Shown here: positions 17,671 to 27,995 of the stretch, one piece after another
How the letters are laid out: every line of letters starts with the position of its first letter
How positions within the stretch are numbered: the stretch's first letter is position 1
Assembly: GCF_023611505.1 (NCBI RefSeq)
Contig: NZ_CP097843.1
Coordinates: 1,488,001 to 1,552,000, forward strand
Direction of reading: 5' to 3'
DNA: 64,000 nucleotides
DNA from: Streptococcus oralis
Lineage (GTDB): Bacteria > Bacillota > Bacilli > Lactobacillales > Streptococcaceae
Notes under the pieces: generated by a model
What the model was told of the DNA's origin: nothing
What the model saw: the letters and a program-made list of their open reading frames with translations, nothing else
Database searches by the model: none
Translations under genes and position numbers: made by a program

Positions 17671-19887
17671 TTAGCCGTTAGTCCGTTTGACGGAGTAAAC
17701 CTCTGGCACACTCTTAATCTTGTCCACGACTGTGGTCAGTGTAGAGAGGTTGGAAATACCAAAGGAGACATGGATATTAGCAAATTTCATATCCTTAGTT
17801 GGCTGAGCATTAACGGTTGAGATATTCTTGGTCGTATTGGAGAGAACTTGCAGAACATCATTTAAGAGCCCTGTACGATTGAGACCATAGATATCGATGT
17901 GGGCAGTGTATTCCTTGCTTGAGAATTGATCTTCCCACTCCACATCAAGGAGACGTTGCTCGTAGTTTTCTTGAGCGCGGAGATTCATACAGTCCACACG
18001 GTGAATAGCTACACCACGACCTTTGGTAATGTAGCCAACAATGTCGTCACCCGGAACTGGATTGCAACACTTAGCAATCCGCACTAAGAGACCTGAGGCC
18101 CCTTCAATGACCACACCACCCTCATGCTTGACCTTGAGGGTTTCTTTATTTTCAACCCTAACTTCGCCACCTTTGACAAGTTCTTCTGCCTCCGCCTTGG
18201 CCTTGGCACGCTCTTCCTCACGGCGTTCCTTTTCGGTCAAACGGTTAAAGACGGTAATAGCGCCAATTTCTCCAAAACCAATGGCTGCATAGAGAGCTTC
18301 CTCTGTCTTGTAGCTGGTCTTTTGAAGGACCTCGTCCATGTGACGCTTGTCCATGAATTTATTGACCACATAACCGTTTTCTTGGAACTGGGCCATCAAC
18401 ATCTCACGGCCCTTGTTAACGGATAATTCCTTGTCTTGATTTTTAAAGAACTGGCGAATCTTGTTGCGCGCCTTACTGGTCTTGACCATGTTGAGCCAGT
18501 CACGACTCGGTCCAAAGGAGTTGGGGTTGGTGATAATTTCAACCTGATCCCCTGTCTTGAGCTTGGTTGTCAGTGGAACCATACGGCCATTGACCTTGGC
18601 ACCAGTCGCTTTTTCACCGACTTTGGTATGGATTTCATAGGCAAAGTCAATCGGTCCTGAATCTTTTGGAAGGGAGCGAACTGCACCATTTGGGGTAAAA
18701 ACGTAAATCTCCTCCGCCAGATAGTTTTCTTTAACAGAGTCCACAAATTCCTTGGCATCATCAGCCTGGTCTTGGAGCTCCATCATCTCCTTGATCCAGT
18801 TCATCCCAATAGCAGACTCCTTGCTGTTGACCTTCCCTTTAATGCCTTTCTTATAGGCCCAGTGAGCTGCTACCCCGTACTCAGCCACTTCGTGCATTTC
18901 CTTGGTCCGAATCTGGAATTCAATCGGCCCTTTTGGCCCATAAACGGTTGTATGGATGGACTGGTAACCATTGGCCTTACGATTGGCGATATAGTCTTTG
19001 AAGCGGCCTGGCATGGGTTTCCAAAGTTCATGCACATAACCCAACATGGCATAGACATCACTCTGGGTATCTAAGATACAGCGAATGGCAATCAGGTCAT
19101 AAATCTCCTCAAAGCGTTTCTTCTTATCCTGCATCTTGCGATAGATCGAATAGATATGCTTAGGACGACCATAGATTTTCCCTTTGAGATTGCGTTCGGT
19201 AGCATAGTCCTCCAACTTGGTTACGACTTCATCGACCAAAGCCTCTCGCTCTCTACGTTTTTCCTTCATCATGTGGGTGATCTTGTAAAACTCAGTTGGA
19301 TTGAGGTAACGGAAGGATAGATCTTCCAACTCCCACTTGACACTGGAAATCCCTAGACGATGAGCAAGTGGTGCGTAAATTTCCATGGTTTCTCTGGAGA
19401 TCCGTTCTTGCTTGTCCTTTCGTAGGTGTTTGAGAGTCCGCATATTGTGCAAACGGTCCGATAATTTAACCAAGATAACACGGATATCCTCAGACATGGC
19501 CATAAGCATCTTGCGGTGATTTTCAGCTAATTGTTCCTCGAGTGATTTGTACTCAACCTTACCAAGCTTGGTCACCCCATCAACGATAATCCGAACATCA
19601 TGACCGAACTCTCTCTCCAGATCATCCAGTGTCGCATCTGTGTCTTCAACAACGTCATGCAAAAAACCGCAGGCAACGGTTACGGCATCCAGCTTAAGCT
19701 TAGCCAAAATTCCTGCTACCTGAATGGGATGGATAATATAGGGTTCACCTGATTTCCGAAACTGCCCACTATGACAATCTACCGCATAAATCAAAGCTTT
19801 TTGTACAAAAGCAACGTCTTCCTTTGTTAAATATTCTCTCGTTAAAGCGACTACCTGATCGCCCGTCAAATTCACTTCTTTCGGCAT
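17671..19887 (-). CDS. rel: Bifunctional (p)ppGpp synthetase/hydrolase
   Basis: A 738-residue long RSH protein. Domains in order are the HD hydrolase (about 45-145, [10 protein letters not shown]), the RelA/SpoT synthetase (about 235-350, with [13 protein letters not shown] and [10 protein letters not shown]), TGS (about 395-455), the helical/zinc-finger region ([10 protein letters not shown]) and the C-terminal ACT domain. It makes and degrades the alarmone (p)ppGpp in response to ribosome stalling. The HD residues look intact, so hydrolysis should be active. GGAGAG precedes the ATG. A -10 TAAAAT lies 25 bases upstream. Confidence 0.97.
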   Translation of the reverse strand: MPKEVNLTGDQVVALTREYLTKEDVAFVQKALIYAVDCHSGQFRKSGEPYIIHPIQVAGILAKLKLDAVTVACGFLHDVVEDTDATLDDLEREFGHDVRIIVDGVTKLGKVEYKSLEEQLAENHRKMLMAMSEDIRVILVKLSDRLHNMRTLKHLRKDKQERISRETMEIYAPLAHRLGISSVKWELEDLSFRYLNPTEFYKITHMMKEKRREREALVDEVVTKLEDYATERNLKGKIYGRPKHIYSIYRKMQDKKKRFEEIYDLIAIRCILDTQSDVYAMLGYVHELWKPMPGRFKDYIANRKANGYQSIHTTVYGPKGPIEFQIRTKEMHEVAEYGVAAHWAYKKGIKGKVNSKESAIGMNWIKEMMELQDQADDAKEFVDSVKENYLAEEIYVFTPNGAVRSLPKDSGPIDFAYEIHTKVGEKATGAKVNGRMVPLTTKLKTGDQVEIITNPNSFGPSRDWLNMVKTSKARNKIRQFFKNQDKELSVNKGREMLMAQFQENGYVVNKFMDKRHMDEVLQKTSYKTEEALYAAIGFGEIGAITVFNRLTEKERREEERAKAKAEAEELVKGGEVRVENKETLKVKHEGGVVIEGASGLLVRIAKCCNPVPGDDIVGYITKGRGVAIHRVDCMNLRAQENYEQRLLDVEWEDQFSSKEYTAHIDIYGLNRTGLLNDVLQVLSNTTKNISTVNAQPTKDMKFANIHVSFGISNLSTLTTVVDKIKSVPEVYSVKRTNG

Positions 19888-19911
19888 CTATACTCTCCAA
19901 TTCTTCCTACC

Positions 19912-19917
19912 ATTTTA
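19912..19917 (-). promoter_or_regulatory. Extended -10 of the rel promoter
   Basis: TGATAAAAT on the minus strand (TAAAAT at 19917-19912 with the TG extension) lies 25 bases before the rel ATG. The -35 is weak. Confidence 0.55.
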
Positions 19918-19977
19918 TCACTTTTTTAAGGATATGAAAACTAGAAAAACCTGTTTTTATGCCAATACCAATCATTA

Positions 19978-20012
19978 AAAAAACACTGCCAGATTTCTCT
20001 AGCAGTGTTTTG
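19978..20012 (-). terminator. Terminator after msmK
   Basis: On the minus strand AAACACTGC pairs with GCAGTGTTT (20010-19981) and is followed by a run of Ts. Confidence 0.8.
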
Positions 20013-20025
20013 ACATTTCATTTGC

Positions 20026-21156
20026 TTAGTAGACTGTTTTTTCAGTTTCTACATCAAAGAAGTGTGCTTTGTTCAAGTCAAATCCAAGTTCAACTGTTGC
20101 ACCTGTTTGTAAGTAATCACGAGCGTCAACTTTGGCTACAAATTCATCTTTACCAACTTGGCAGTAAAGGTGAGATTCTGAACCAAGTAATTCTGATACA
20201 GAGATGGTTGCTTTTACAACTGATTCTGGGAAAGTTTCAAGGAAAGCAGGTTCTGCATTCACATCTTCTGGACGAATACCGAAGATCAATTCTTTACCTT
20301 CGTAGCCTTTTTCACGAAGAACTTTCAATGCTCCTTCTGGAACTTTCAAACGGAAACCGTCAGAAACAATTTCACCACCAACCAATTTTACGTTGATGAA
20401 GTTCATAGCTGGACTTCCGATGAATCCTGCTACAAATTTGTTAACTGGGTTTTTGTAAACTTCTTGAGGAGTACCGATTTGTTCTACACGTCCGATAGTA
20501 CCTGTACCAGCAGGGTTCTTAGTTGCTGACATGATAACGATACGATCTGCAAGTGTCATCGCTTCTGTTTGGTCGTGAGTTACATAGATAGTTGTAGCAC
20601 CGATACGACGGTGGATTTTCGCAATTTCTGCACGCATTGATACACGAAGTTTGGCATCCAAGTTTGACAAAGGCTCGTCCATCAAGAACACTTTTGCATC
20701 ACGGACGATGGCACGACCCATGGCAACACGTTGACGTTGACCACCTGAAAGGTCAGCAGGTTTACGATCCAAGAACTCTTTCAAGCCAAGGATTGCTGCA
20801 GCCTCTTGTACACGTTTGTCGATGTCTTCTTTGCTGTATTTACGCAATTTCAAACCGAAAGCCATGTTGTCATATACAGTCATGTGTGGGTAAAGAGCGT
20901 AGTTTTGGAATACCATGGCGATGTCACGGTCTTTTGGAGCTACGTCGTTGACAACCACACCATCGATAGATGCAGTACCCTCTGTAATGTCTTCAAGACC
21001 AGCAATCATACGAAGAGTTGTTGATTTACCACATCCTGAAGGACCTACGAAAACGATAAATTCCTTGTCTTTGATGTCCAAGTTGAAGTCTTCAACTGAG
21101 TAGTGTTCGCTGTTTGGATATTTTTTGTAAATGTTTTTAAGATTTAATTCTACCAT
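20026..21156 (-). CDS. msmK: Shared carbohydrate ABC transporter ATPase MsmK
   Basis: A 376-residue MalK/UgpC-type ATPase. It shows Walker [10 protein letters not shown] (about 37-45), the Q loop, signature [14 protein letters not shown], Walker [13 protein letters not shown] and a C-terminal TOBE regulatory domain (about 240-370). In streptococci this single ATPase energises several sugar importers (raffinose, maltodextrin, sialic acid), which fits its solitary position here with no permease genes nearby. The msmK name rests on length and sequence; other MalK-type ATPases look similar. A cre-like site lies in the promoter. Confidence 0.92.
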   Translation of the reverse strand: MVELNLKNIYKKYPNSEHYSVEDFNLDIKDKEFIVFVGPSGCGKSTTLRMIAGLEDITEGTASIDGVVVNDVAPKDRDIAMVFQNYALYPHMTVYDNMAFGLKLRKYSKEDIDKRVQEAAAILGLKEFLDRKPADLSGGQRQRVAMGRAIVRDAKVFLMDEPLSNLDAKLRVSMRAEIAKIHRRIGATTIYVTHDQTEAMTLADRIVIMSATKNPAGTGTIGRVEQIGTPQEVYKNPVNKFVAGFIGSPAMNFINVKLVGGEIVSDGFRLKVPEGALKVLREKGYEGKELIFGIRPEDVNAEPAFLETFPESVVKATISVSELLGSESHLYCQVGKDEFVAKVDARDYLQTGATVELGFDLNKAHFFDVETEKTVY

Positions 21157-21190
21157 GGAAGGTGAACTCCTTTTATATTTTGATAGTTTT

Positions 21191-21213
21191 ATTATAAATG
21201 AAAACGCTTTACA
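21191..21213 (-). promoter_or_regulatory. msmK promoter with cre-like site
   Basis: A perfect TATAAT on the minus strand (21196-21191) is followed upstream by a cre-like stretch (plus strand TGAAAACGCTTTACA, 21199-21213). The site has one extra base compared with the CcpA consensus, so catabolite control is plausible but unproven. The -35 (TAGAAA) is weak. Confidence 0.5.
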
Positions 21214-21270
21214 TTTCTATGGCAAGGTGACCAAAAAAACAAAAAAGTTCTGTGCAACTTGCACAAAACT

Positions 21271-22140
21271 TTAGAGAATATCTGGTAAAATCAACTGATA
21301 ACATAAGGTCAAATCTGTCAATTCTTTTAACTGCAGTCCAGTCAATTCTTCCCATTTGTCAATCTTGTATTGGAGAGAATTGCGATGCAGGTAGAGTTGC
21401 TGGGCTGTTTTCGTTAAGACAGCACTGTTTTCCCAGAGAGAAAGAATAATTTCCTGAATCTGATCTTGACCCAGAATCAACTGACGAAGGCAGTCTTTGA
21501 TAATTCTAAGGTCAACCAACCCTTCCCCAAGACTCCAGAGATAGAGCTGTGAAAAAGTATGAACACCTTGATGCCCTTGACGCCACCAAGTCTTAAACAA
21601 GTCCCGCTCTGCTTGGATTAAATCTGACAGGGGCTGATATCCAGTCTGTGACCAGATCTGACCTAACATGATAGAGAGACGAAGTCCAAAGTCATACTCA
21701 ACCGCTTCAATCGTATCACTTAAAATAGCTCGTACAGAGGTGTATCTATCTTGTTGGAGCACGAAGACATAATCCTGTGCTCCGACCTGCAACACTGTCT
21801 GGCAGTTAGGAAAGAGGGTCTGCATCATATCCAGCCAAGAGGCTAGATTTTCCTGCTGAAAATAGGAAAGATGGCAATACACCAGTTGTATCTTTTTAAA
21901 AGTTTGAGGCGCCTGCCCCTTGCCCTCAATCAGATAGGAATACCAGGGATTGAGCGAACGAGCCTGCTCCTGCTGGGTTAAAAGGGAAATTAACTGCTTT
22001 TCACGCTCAGTGAGATTATTCTCTTCCAGTAAAATCCACTGCTGCGAAGACAGAGGAAGAGTAAGATATCCTGGCTTCTCTATCGGCTGATCTGAAATCT
22101 GTGCCTCAGGAAACCAGTCTAGTAATTCTTTTGCAAGCAT
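21271..22140 (-). CDS. PucR/CdaR-type helix-turn-helix regulator
   Basis: A 289-residue protein whose C-terminus (about 235-285) matches the PucR HTH_30 domain: AVLTKTAQQLYLHRNSLQYKI and a following helix ending TLCYQLILP. The N-terminal two thirds have no motif I recognise. I start it at 22140 (MLAKELLDWFPEA), preceded by GGAGGAG; the longer frame overlaps mrnC and is unlikely. The start is 3 bases after the mrnC stop, so it is cotranscribed with mrnC and cysS. It is just upstream of msmK on the same strand, so a role in sugar or amino acid control is possible. Confidence 0.75.
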   Translation of the reverse strand: MLAKELLDWFPEAQISDQPIEKPGYLTLPLSSQQWILLEENNLTEREKQLISLLTQQEQARSLNPWYSYLIEGKGQAPQTFKKIQLVYCHLSYFQQENLASWLDMMQTLFPNCQTVLQVGAQDYVFVLQQDRYTSVRAILSDTIEAVEYDFGLRLSIMLGQIWSQTGYQPLSDLIQAERDLFKTWWRQGHQGVHTFSQLYLWSLGEGLVDLRIIKDCLRQLILGQDQIQEIILSLWENSAVLTKTAQQLYLHRNSLQYKIDKWEELTGLQLKELTDLTLCYQLILPDIL

Positions 22141-22142
22141 TT

Positions 22143-22529
22143 CTACTCCTCCACTTTTTGGATACACCACGAAATCAAGGCCTCTAAGCGCTCCACATTT
22201 TCTGTCAGATGAAGATAGCCCATAACTGCTTCAAATCCAGTCGACATACGATAAGTCACGACATCCGCATTTTTAGCCTTTGTGTGACTATTGGTATTGC
22301 GGCCACGTTTATAGATTTCTTCTTCTTTTTCCGTAAGGACTTGCTCCTCCAACATAAGAGAAATCAGACGAGCCTGAGCCTTGGCCGAGACATACTTGGT
22401 CGCTTCTTGATGGAGTTTATTGGGCTTGGTCATGCCTTTAAGGATGAGGTGACGGCGGATATACATGGAGTAGACAGCATCCCCCTCAAAGGCGAGGGCA
22501 ATACCGTTAATGAGATTGACATCAATCAC
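22143..22529 (-). CDS. mrnC: Mini-ribonuclease III
   Basis: A 128-residue RNase III domain protein without a double-stranded RNA-binding domain. In Firmicutes this enzyme trims the ends of 23S rRNA precursor. The catalytic segment is ALAFEGDAVYSMYIR with Asp17, and a second acidic region, VMGYLHLTENVERL, follows. The gene overlaps the 3' end of cysS by 8 bases, the usual cysS-mrnC coupling in this phylum. Length is normal. Confidence 0.95.
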   Translation of the reverse strand: MIDVNLINGIALAFEGDAVYSMYIRRHLILKGMTKPNKLHQEATKYVSAKAQARLISLMLEEQVLTEKEEEIYKRGRNTNSHTKAKNADVVTYRMSTGFEAVMGYLHLTENVERLEALISWCIQKVEE

Positions 22530-23865
22530 GTGTCCACCTCACTCCATCCTTGGTGTCAAGGAGCTTAATTCCTTGAGCCGCCAATTGGTCACGGATTTGG
22601 TCTGCTGTGGCAAAGTCACGATTAGCACGCGCTTCTTGGCGTTTTTGGATCAAGGCTTCGATTTCTGCATCCAAAACTTCCTCAACAAAGACAATACCAA
22701 AGACCTCTAACATAGCCGCAAGAGTTTGCTTGACACTTACATCATAGTTGCCTGAGTTGATCCATTTGGCCATTTCAAAGACTACTGTGATACCGTTGGC
22801 AGAGTTGAAATCCTCATCCATAGCGGCTACAAACTTATCTTTAAATGCTTGTAATTCTTGAGCATCTACAGTTCCTGTAAATGGTTGTTCGTAAGTATTT
22901 TTTAGATACTTGAGATTAGTCTCGGCATCCCGAACTGCCTTTTCCGTAAAGTTGATGGGTTTGCGGTAGTGTTGAGTTGCAAAGAAGAAACGAAGCACTT
23001 GGCCGTCGATAGTCTTCAATGCATCATGGACAGTGATAAAGTTGCCCAAGGACTTGGACATCTTGACATTGTCGATATTGACAAAGCCATTGTGCATCCA
23101 GTAGTTAGCAAAGGTCTTACCTGTTTTAGCTTCAGACTGGGCAATTTCGTTGGTATGATGAGGAAACTCAAGGTCAGCTCCACCACCGTGGATATCAATG
23201 GTATCGCCCAAAATCTCTGTTGACATAACCGAACATTCGATATGCCAGCCCGGACGACCTGCTCCCCAAGGACTGTCCCAGGAAATCTCGCCCGGCTTGG
23301 CTGCCTTCCAGAGGGCAAAGTCCACAGGATTTTCCTTACGTGCCGTTTCTTCATCTGTACGACCTGAAGCACCCAGCTCCAAATCTTCCAAGGTTTTATT
23401 GGCTAATTTAGCATAGTTGTGAGATTTTTCCACACGGAAGTAAACATCCCCTTGACTCTCATAGGCAAAACCTTTTTCAATCAAGTCTTCCACAAAACGG
23501 ATGATGTCAGCCATAAACTCCACCACCCGCGGATGACGAGTCGCAGGTTTTACACCCAGAGCTGATACATCCTCACGAAAGGCCGCAATGTACTTGTCCG
23601 CAACCTCCTGAGGCGTGATGCCTTCTTCCTTGGCGCGATTGATAATCTTATCATCCACATCCGTGAAATTTGAAATATAGGTAACCTCATACCCACGGTA
23701 CTCAAAATAACGACGAATGGTATCAAAAGCCACCGTCGAACGGGCATTCCCCACGTGGATATAGTTATACACGGTTGGCCCACAAACATACATCTTAACC
23801 TTACCATCCTCAATAGGGACGAAATCTCGCAATTCACGAGACATGGTGTCATAGATTTTAATCAC
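22522..23865 (-). CDS. cysS: Cysteinyl-tRNA synthetase
   Basis: A 447-residue class I synthetase that charges tRNA-Cys. The zinc ligand Cys28 lies in VCGPTVYNYIHVGN, which includes the HIGH-like motif IHVGN. The catalytic KMSKS appears as VKMSKSLGN, and other zinc-site residues are in HIECSVM and GGGADLEFPHH. Translation starts with GTG at 23865, supported by AAAGGAGACAGTGA just upstream. It is followed without a gap by mrnC. Together with cysE nearby this forms a cysteine-linked cluster. Confidence 0.98.
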   Translation of the reverse strand: MIKIYDTMSRELRDFVPIEDGKVKMYVCGPTVYNYIHVGNARSTVAFDTIRRYFEYRGYEVTYISNFTDVDDKIINRAKEEGITPQEVADKYIAAFREDVSALGVKPATRHPRVVEFMADIIRFVEDLIEKGFAYESQGDVYFRVEKSHNYAKLANKTLEDLELGASGRTDEETARKENPVDFALWKAAKPGEISWDSPWGAGRPGWHIECSVMSTEILGDTIDIHGGGADLEFPHHTNEIAQSEAKTGKTFANYWMHNGFVNIDNVKMSKSLGNFITVHDALKTIDGQVLRFFFATQHYRKPINFTEKAVRDAETNLKYLKNTYEQPFTGTVDAQELQAFKDKFVAAMDEDFNSANGITVVFEMAKWINSGNYDVSVKQTLAAMLEVFGIVFVEEVLDAEIEALIQKRQEARANRDFATADQIRDQLAAQGIKLLDTKDGVRWTRD

Positions 23866-23903
23866 TCACTGTCTCCTTTCTTACTTATTAGTAGAGAGTA
23901 ATT

Positions 23904-24665
23904 TCAATCCAACTCTCTAGCAATCATTAATGCTATCTCAAAAAAAGTCACAGCATCTGCTTTTCTTTCTTCATATCTTGCATCCCACTCATGATTGTGA
24001 TAGTCAACATAATCAGCCGTATAAAAAAATTGATAAACTTTTGCTTGTCGAAATTGTGCCCAAGCCATAATTGCTGAGGCTTCCATATCCACAACAGTCG
24101 CACCTGCTGCTAGTCTACGTTTGACCTTATCGGCTGTTTCACGATAGAAAGCATCTGTAGTCCAAGCCTTTGTTCGAATGTGCTCAATACCAGATTTATT
24201 CAAAGCCTCTTCCATGGTTAAGAGCAGAGTTTCGTCATAAACTACCTCATCACTAGCAGGAGCATAATGGTAACTTGTACCTTCATCACGTAGAGCTGAA
24301 CTTGGTAGGATTATTTTATCTGCCTGAATAGACTGATCTAAAACTCCGCAAGAACCCAAAACAATAAAGTTCTTAAATCCTCTTGCCTTGAGTTCTTCTA
24401 AGAGTCCTACAACCATTGGGGCTCCAATAGTAGCCATAGCAACTGCTACCTTTCTCCCTTCTTTTTCATAGATATACCATGGGAATTTGCCATTTAGATT
24501 GGTTAGATAGCCAGCTTCATAAACACCTTCAAACTGCTTCACTCGTTCAACGATTTCTCCATTAAAAGATAAAATAATCGTATCACAAATTTCTCCACCA
24601 CCACGAATACTTCGATCAGTTGGTTCGATAACAGCAGGTACATTTTCGAATTCTTCTAACAGCAT
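23904..24665 (-). CDS. Nucleoside phosphorylase (PNP_UDP_1 superfamily)
   Basis: A 253-residue member of the purine/uridine phosphorylase superfamily. Visible features are the phosphate-binding region MATIGAPMVVGLLEELKARG, the glycine-rich FIVLGSCGVLD strand and the ribose-binding VVDMEASAI motif (about residue 190). It should cleave a nucleoside with phosphate to base plus ribose-1-phosphate; which base cannot be told. It lies between cysE and cysS on the same strand, an arrangement I recall from pneumococcus, where the gene is poorly annotated. Confidence 0.85.
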   Translation of the reverse strand: MLLEEFENVPAVIEPTDRSIRGGGEICDTIILSFNGEIVERVKQFEGVYEAGYLTNLNGKFPWYIYEKEGRKVAVAMATIGAPMVVGLLEELKARGFKNFIVLGSCGVLDQSIQADKIILPSSALRDEGTSYHYAPASDEVVYDETLLLTMEEALNKSGIEHIRTKAWTTDAFYRETADKVKRRLAAGATVVDMEASAIMAWAQFRQAKVYQFFYTADYVDYHNHEWDARYEERKADAVTFFEIALMIARELD

Positions 24666-24699
24666 TTACCTAACCTCCTACCTAAAGCATTACAACTCT

Positions 24700-25317
24700 C
24701 TACAAACCAGAAGACCTGTGACTAGCTTCTCTAGCATGCTCGAGTTTATTGACGTAGTACTCTCGTTTTTCTTCGACTTCGTGGATCATTGGTTCATCCT
24801 TCTGTCCATGAACTCGGACGATCTTAGCTGGAATACCGACAACTGTCACATCACTAGGTACGTCTGCGACGACTACTGCAGCAGCACCGACCTTGGCATT
24901 TTCACCGATTTCTACCGGTCCGATAACTTGGGCATGGGCCGATATGAGAGCTCCTTTACGCACAGTCGGATGGCGTTTGCCAACATCCTTCCCTGTTCCA
25001 CCAAGAGTCACTCCGTGATAGAGAAGAACGCCTTTTTCAACAATCGCTGTCTCTCCAATTACCAATCCTGAACCGTGGTCGATAAAAACACCTGAGTCAA
25101 TCTGGGCACCCGGATGAATCTCGATTTGGGTCCAAAAACGCCAAAACTGACTGTGCATCCGAGCCAGGAGTTTGAAGCCGTGCTTCCAGAGAAAATGCGA
25201 GAGACGGTGGGCAGCTAAGGCCTTGACACCTGGATAGGTCAGTAGAACCTCCAAACTGTTGCGTGCCGCTGGATCATTTTCTTTTACAATATCAATGGTT
25301 TCGCGCCACCATCCCAT
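24700..25317 (-). CDS. cysE: Serine O-acetyltransferase
   Basis: A 205-residue CysE that transfers acetyl from acetyl-CoA to L-serine, the first step of cysteine synthesis. An N-terminal helical domain (about 1-65) precedes a left-handed beta helix with hexapeptide repeats. The active-site region is GVFIDHGSGLVIGETAIV and LLYHGVTLGGTGK, with the catalytic His/Asp pair expected in that segment. It is shorter than the E. coli enzyme at the N-terminus, as in other Firmicutes. It starts 15 bases after the pnp stop, so it is likely expressed from the pnp transcript. Confidence 0.95.
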   Translation of the reverse strand: MGWWRETIDIVKENDPAARNSLEVLLTYPGVKALAAHRLSHFLWKHGFKLLARMHSQFWRFWTQIEIHPGAQIDSGVFIDHGSGLVIGETAIVEKGVLLYHGVTLGGTGKDVGKRHPTVRKGALISAHAQVIGPVEIGENAKVGAAAVVVADVPSDVTVVGIPAKIVRVHGQKDEPMIHEVEEKREYYVNKLEHAREASHRSSGL

Positions 25318-25332
25318 ACATTTCTCCTTTTC

Positions 25333-27546
25333 TTATTCTGAATCTTTTGGTGTTTCTGTAACTTCTTTCTTAGGTTTGTGGTCCTTGTGATGACGTGGAC
25401 GGTGAGGTCTCTCAGACTTTTCGCCCTTTTCATCATGCTCAGGTTTTGGTGGACGAGGAAGAAGAGCTTTCATAGAGGCATCGATACGGCCTTTTTCATC
25501 AATCTTGATAACCTTAACATCAACTTCATCGCCGATAGCTACCAAGTCTTCGACACGGTTGGTACGAGTCCAAGCCATTTCAGAAATGTGCACAAGTGCA
25601 TCTGTCTTATCAAAGAGGTTGACAAAGGCCCCGAATTTCTCGATACGAACAACCTTGGCATGGTAAACTTCATCCACTTTGGCTTCACGAACCAAACCAG
25701 CAATGATTTCTTTAGTACGATTGATGGCATCTTGGTCGCTAGAGTAGATAGATACATTACCTTCTTCGTCGATATCAATCTTAACGCCTGTTTCAGCGAT
25801 AATCTTGTCAATGGTTTCTCCACCTTTACCGATGACAATCTTGATCTTGTCTACATCAATCTTGATGGTATCAATTTTCGGAGCAGTTGGCGCCAATTCT
25901 GGACGAACTTCTGGAATGGTTGCTTCAATCACATCAAGGATTTCAAAACGAGCTTTCTTGGCTTGGGCAAGGGCTTCTGTCAAGATTTCCGCAGTAATCC
26001 CTTGGATCTTGATATCCATTTGGAGAGCTGTAATCCCGTCACGAGTACCTGCAACCTTGAAGTCCATATCTCCAAAGTGGTCTTCCAATCCTTGGATATC
26101 TGTCAATACTGTGTAGTTATTTCCATCTGAGATAAGTCCCATAGCAATACCAGCTACTGGCGCCTTGATTGGCACACCACCAGCCATAAGGGCAAGTGTT
26201 CCCGCACAGATAGATGCTTGAGATGAAGAACCGTTTGATTCCAAAACTTCTGCTACTAGACGGATAGCATATGGGAATTCTTCCAAACTTGGCAAGACTT
26301 GAGCAAGAGCACGCTCACCAAGAGCACCGTGACCAATCTCACGACGACCTGGCGCACCATAACGACCAGTTTCCCCGACAGAGTATTGTGGGAAGTTATA
26401 GTGGTGCATAAAGCGTTTCTTGTACTCTGGGTCCAAGCCATCGATGATTTGAGTTTCCCCCATCGGAGCCAAGGTCAAGACTGAAAGAGCCTGAGTTTGG
26501 CCACGAGTGAAGAGACCGGAACCATGCACACGAGGAAGGAAGTCAACCTGCGCATCTAAAGGACGGATTTCATCGACCTTACGACCGTCAGGACGAACCT
26601 TATCTTCTGTGATCAAACGGCGCACTTCAGCGTGTTCCATTTGTTCCAAGATTTCAGCCACATCACGCATGATACGGTCAAATTCTTCGTGGTCTGCATA
26701 TTTTTCTTCGTAAACAGCAGTTACTTGATCCTTAACTGCTTGAGTAGCAGCTTCACGAGCCAATTTTTCTTCGACTTGAACGGCTTTTTGAAGGTCGCTG
26801 TTATAGACTGCGATGATTTCAGCCTGTAATTCAGCATCTACGTGAAGCAGTTCCACTTCTGCTTTTTCTTTACCAACTGCAGCAACGATTTCTTCTTGGA
26901 AGGCAATCAATTCTTTGACTGCTTCGTGCCCTTTGAGAAGGGCTTCCAACATGATTTCTTCTGACAATTCTTTGGCACCAGACTCAACCATGTTAATAGC
27001 GTGCTTGGTACCAGCTACTGTCAATTCAAGAAGAGATTGCTCTGCTTGTTCTTGAGTAGGGTTGATGATGATTTGACCATCGACATAGCCCACTTGTACC
27101 CCAGCGATTGGTCCGTCAAATGGAATATCTGAGATAGACAATGCCAAAGATGAACCGAACATGGCTGCCATTGGTGCAGATGCATTTTCATCATAAGAAA
27201 GCACAGTGTTGATCACTTGCACTTCGTTACGGAAACCTTCCGCAAACATCGGACGGATTGGACGGTCAATCAAACGCGCTGTCAAAGTCGCATCTGTTGA
27301 AGGACGTCCTTCACGTTTCATAAAGCCACCAGGAAACTTCCCAGCCGCATACATTTTTTCTTCGTAGTTGACTTGAAGTGGGAAGAAATCCCCAGTTGCC
27401 ATTTTCTTAGACATAACGGCCGCAGTCAGTACAGTTGACTCACCGTAACGCACAACAACAGCGCCATTTGCTTGCTTAGCAACCTGACCAGTCTCTACGA
27501 TTAACTCACGACCCGCAAAAGTCGTTTGAAACACTTGTTTTGTCAT
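25333..27546 (-). CDS. pnp: Polyribonucleotide nucleotidyltransferase (PNPase)
   Basis: A 737-residue 3'-5' phosphorolytic exoribonuclease of the RNA degradosome. Two RNase PH domains (about 10-140 and 315-460) flank a helical domain. A KH domain ([13 protein letters not shown]) and an S1 domain (about 620-690) follow, then a basic His/Lys/Pro-rich tail ending ETPKDSE. I start it at 27546 ([15 protein letters not shown]) behind AAAGGGGATTAAA; the longer frame reaches into the leader. It has an unusually long structured leader of about 350 bases. cysE follows closely. Confidence 0.97.
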   Translation of the reverse strand: MTKQVFQTTFAGRELIVETGQVAKQANGAVVVRYGESTVLTAAVMSKKMATGDFFPLQVNYEEKMYAAGKFPGGFMKREGRPSTDATLTARLIDRPIRPMFAEGFRNEVQVINTVLSYDENASAPMAAMFGSSLALSISDIPFDGPIAGVQVGYVDGQIIINPTQEQAEQSLLELTVAGTKHAINMVESGAKELSEEIMLEALLKGHEAVKELIAFQEEIVAAVGKEKAEVELLHVDAELQAEIIAVYNSDLQKAVQVEEKLAREAATQAVKDQVTAVYEEKYADHEEFDRIMRDVAEILEQMEHAEVRRLITEDKVRPDGRKVDEIRPLDAQVDFLPRVHGSGLFTRGQTQALSVLTLAPMGETQIIDGLDPEYKKRFMHHYNFPQYSVGETGRYGAPGRREIGHGALGERALAQVLPSLEEFPYAIRLVAEVLESNGSSSQASICAGTLALMAGGVPIKAPVAGIAMGLISDGNNYTVLTDIQGLEDHFGDMDFKVAGTRDGITALQMDIKIQGITAEILTEALAQAKKARFEILDVIEATIPEVRPELAPTAPKIDTIKIDVDKIKIVIGKGGETIDKIIAETGVKIDIDEEGNVSIYSSDQDAINRTKEIIAGLVREAKVDEVYHAKVVRIEKFGAFVNLFDKTDALVHISEMAWTRTNRVEDLVAIGDEVDVKVIKIDEKGRIDASMKALLPRPPKPEHDEKGEKSERPHRPRHHKDHKPKKEVTETPKDSE

Positions 27547-27592
27547 TTTAATCCCCTTTGGATTGATGAAATTATACGCCTTGCCTACAAAG

Positions 27593-27704
27593 ATCAAGAT
27601 ACTAAGCCGTTAAGCAACTCAAAGGAAAATAGGAAATCGAACGACGGAGCGACTGCTCCTAGGTAGATTTATCTTTTTCCACAGAGTTGTAGGCGTGTTC
27701 AATT
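27593..27704 (-). repeat. Structured intergenic element, copy B (in the pnp leader)
   Basis: This 112-base element aligns end to end with the element at 63223-63335. Minus-strand shared blocks are TGAACACG, GAAAAAGATAAA, TTTCCTATTTTC, TTAACG and GTATCTT. Between the second and third blocks is a hairpin with stem GGAGC/GCTCC and loop AGTC. The terminal motif ATCAAGATAC (plus strand) recurs at 27704-27713, at the far end of the copy, so the leader may hold more than one related unit. Confidence 0.65.
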
Positions 27705-27908
27705 ATCAAGATACAAATCATTAGAAAGGATTGATGCTAAAGCATCTAAGCCTTTCACGCTAATCGCTATCATGCGATTAGCTAAATGCTTTACTAACTC
27801 CTTTGTCAAATAATATCGATTTGACTCGCTCGTGTCGCTAAATCTTGCAATTTGAATGCATTGTATTATTTTATACCCTCATCTTTGTATCAAGTACGTA
27901 CAGAGTCT
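27705..27908 (-). other. Upstream half of the pnp leader, hairpin-rich
   Basis: No gene is visible. On the minus strand it holds a perfect hairpin GCTAATCGC/GCGATTAGC with a 6-base loop (about 27760-27783) and a short hairpin GATGCT/AGCATC (about 27732-27745). It ends in TTTGTATCTTGAT, similar to the element ends. It probably belongs to the 5' untranslated region of pnp. Confidence 0.5.
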
Positions 27909-27914
27909 ATTTTA
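27909..27914 (-). promoter_or_regulatory. Extended -10 of the pnp promoter
   Basis: TGATAAAAT on the minus strand (TAAAAT at 27914-27909). Transcription from here would give a leader of about 355 bases before the pnp start. Confidence 0.5.
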
Positions 27915-27949
27915 TCATATTTTTCTTAAAAAGTGCGGGCTTTTCTATT

Positions 27950-27990
27950 AAAAAGGAACCATTCCCCTCACCTGAGAAGAATGGTTTGCT
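27950..27990 (-). terminator. Terminator after metF
   Basis: On the minus strand AACCATTC (27986-27979) pairs with GAATGGTT (27964-27957), then CCTTTTTAAT. Confidence 0.8.
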
Positions 27991-27995
27991 TTTTA

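Noticed and set aside
21199..21213. Full-consensus cre site before msmK
   Set aside because: The half-sites are one base further apart than the CcpA consensus, so it is reported only as cre-like.
27705..27900. Possible CRISPR-like repeats in the pnp leader
   Set aside because: The hairpins differ in sequence and spacing; there are no regular repeats and spacers and no cas genes.
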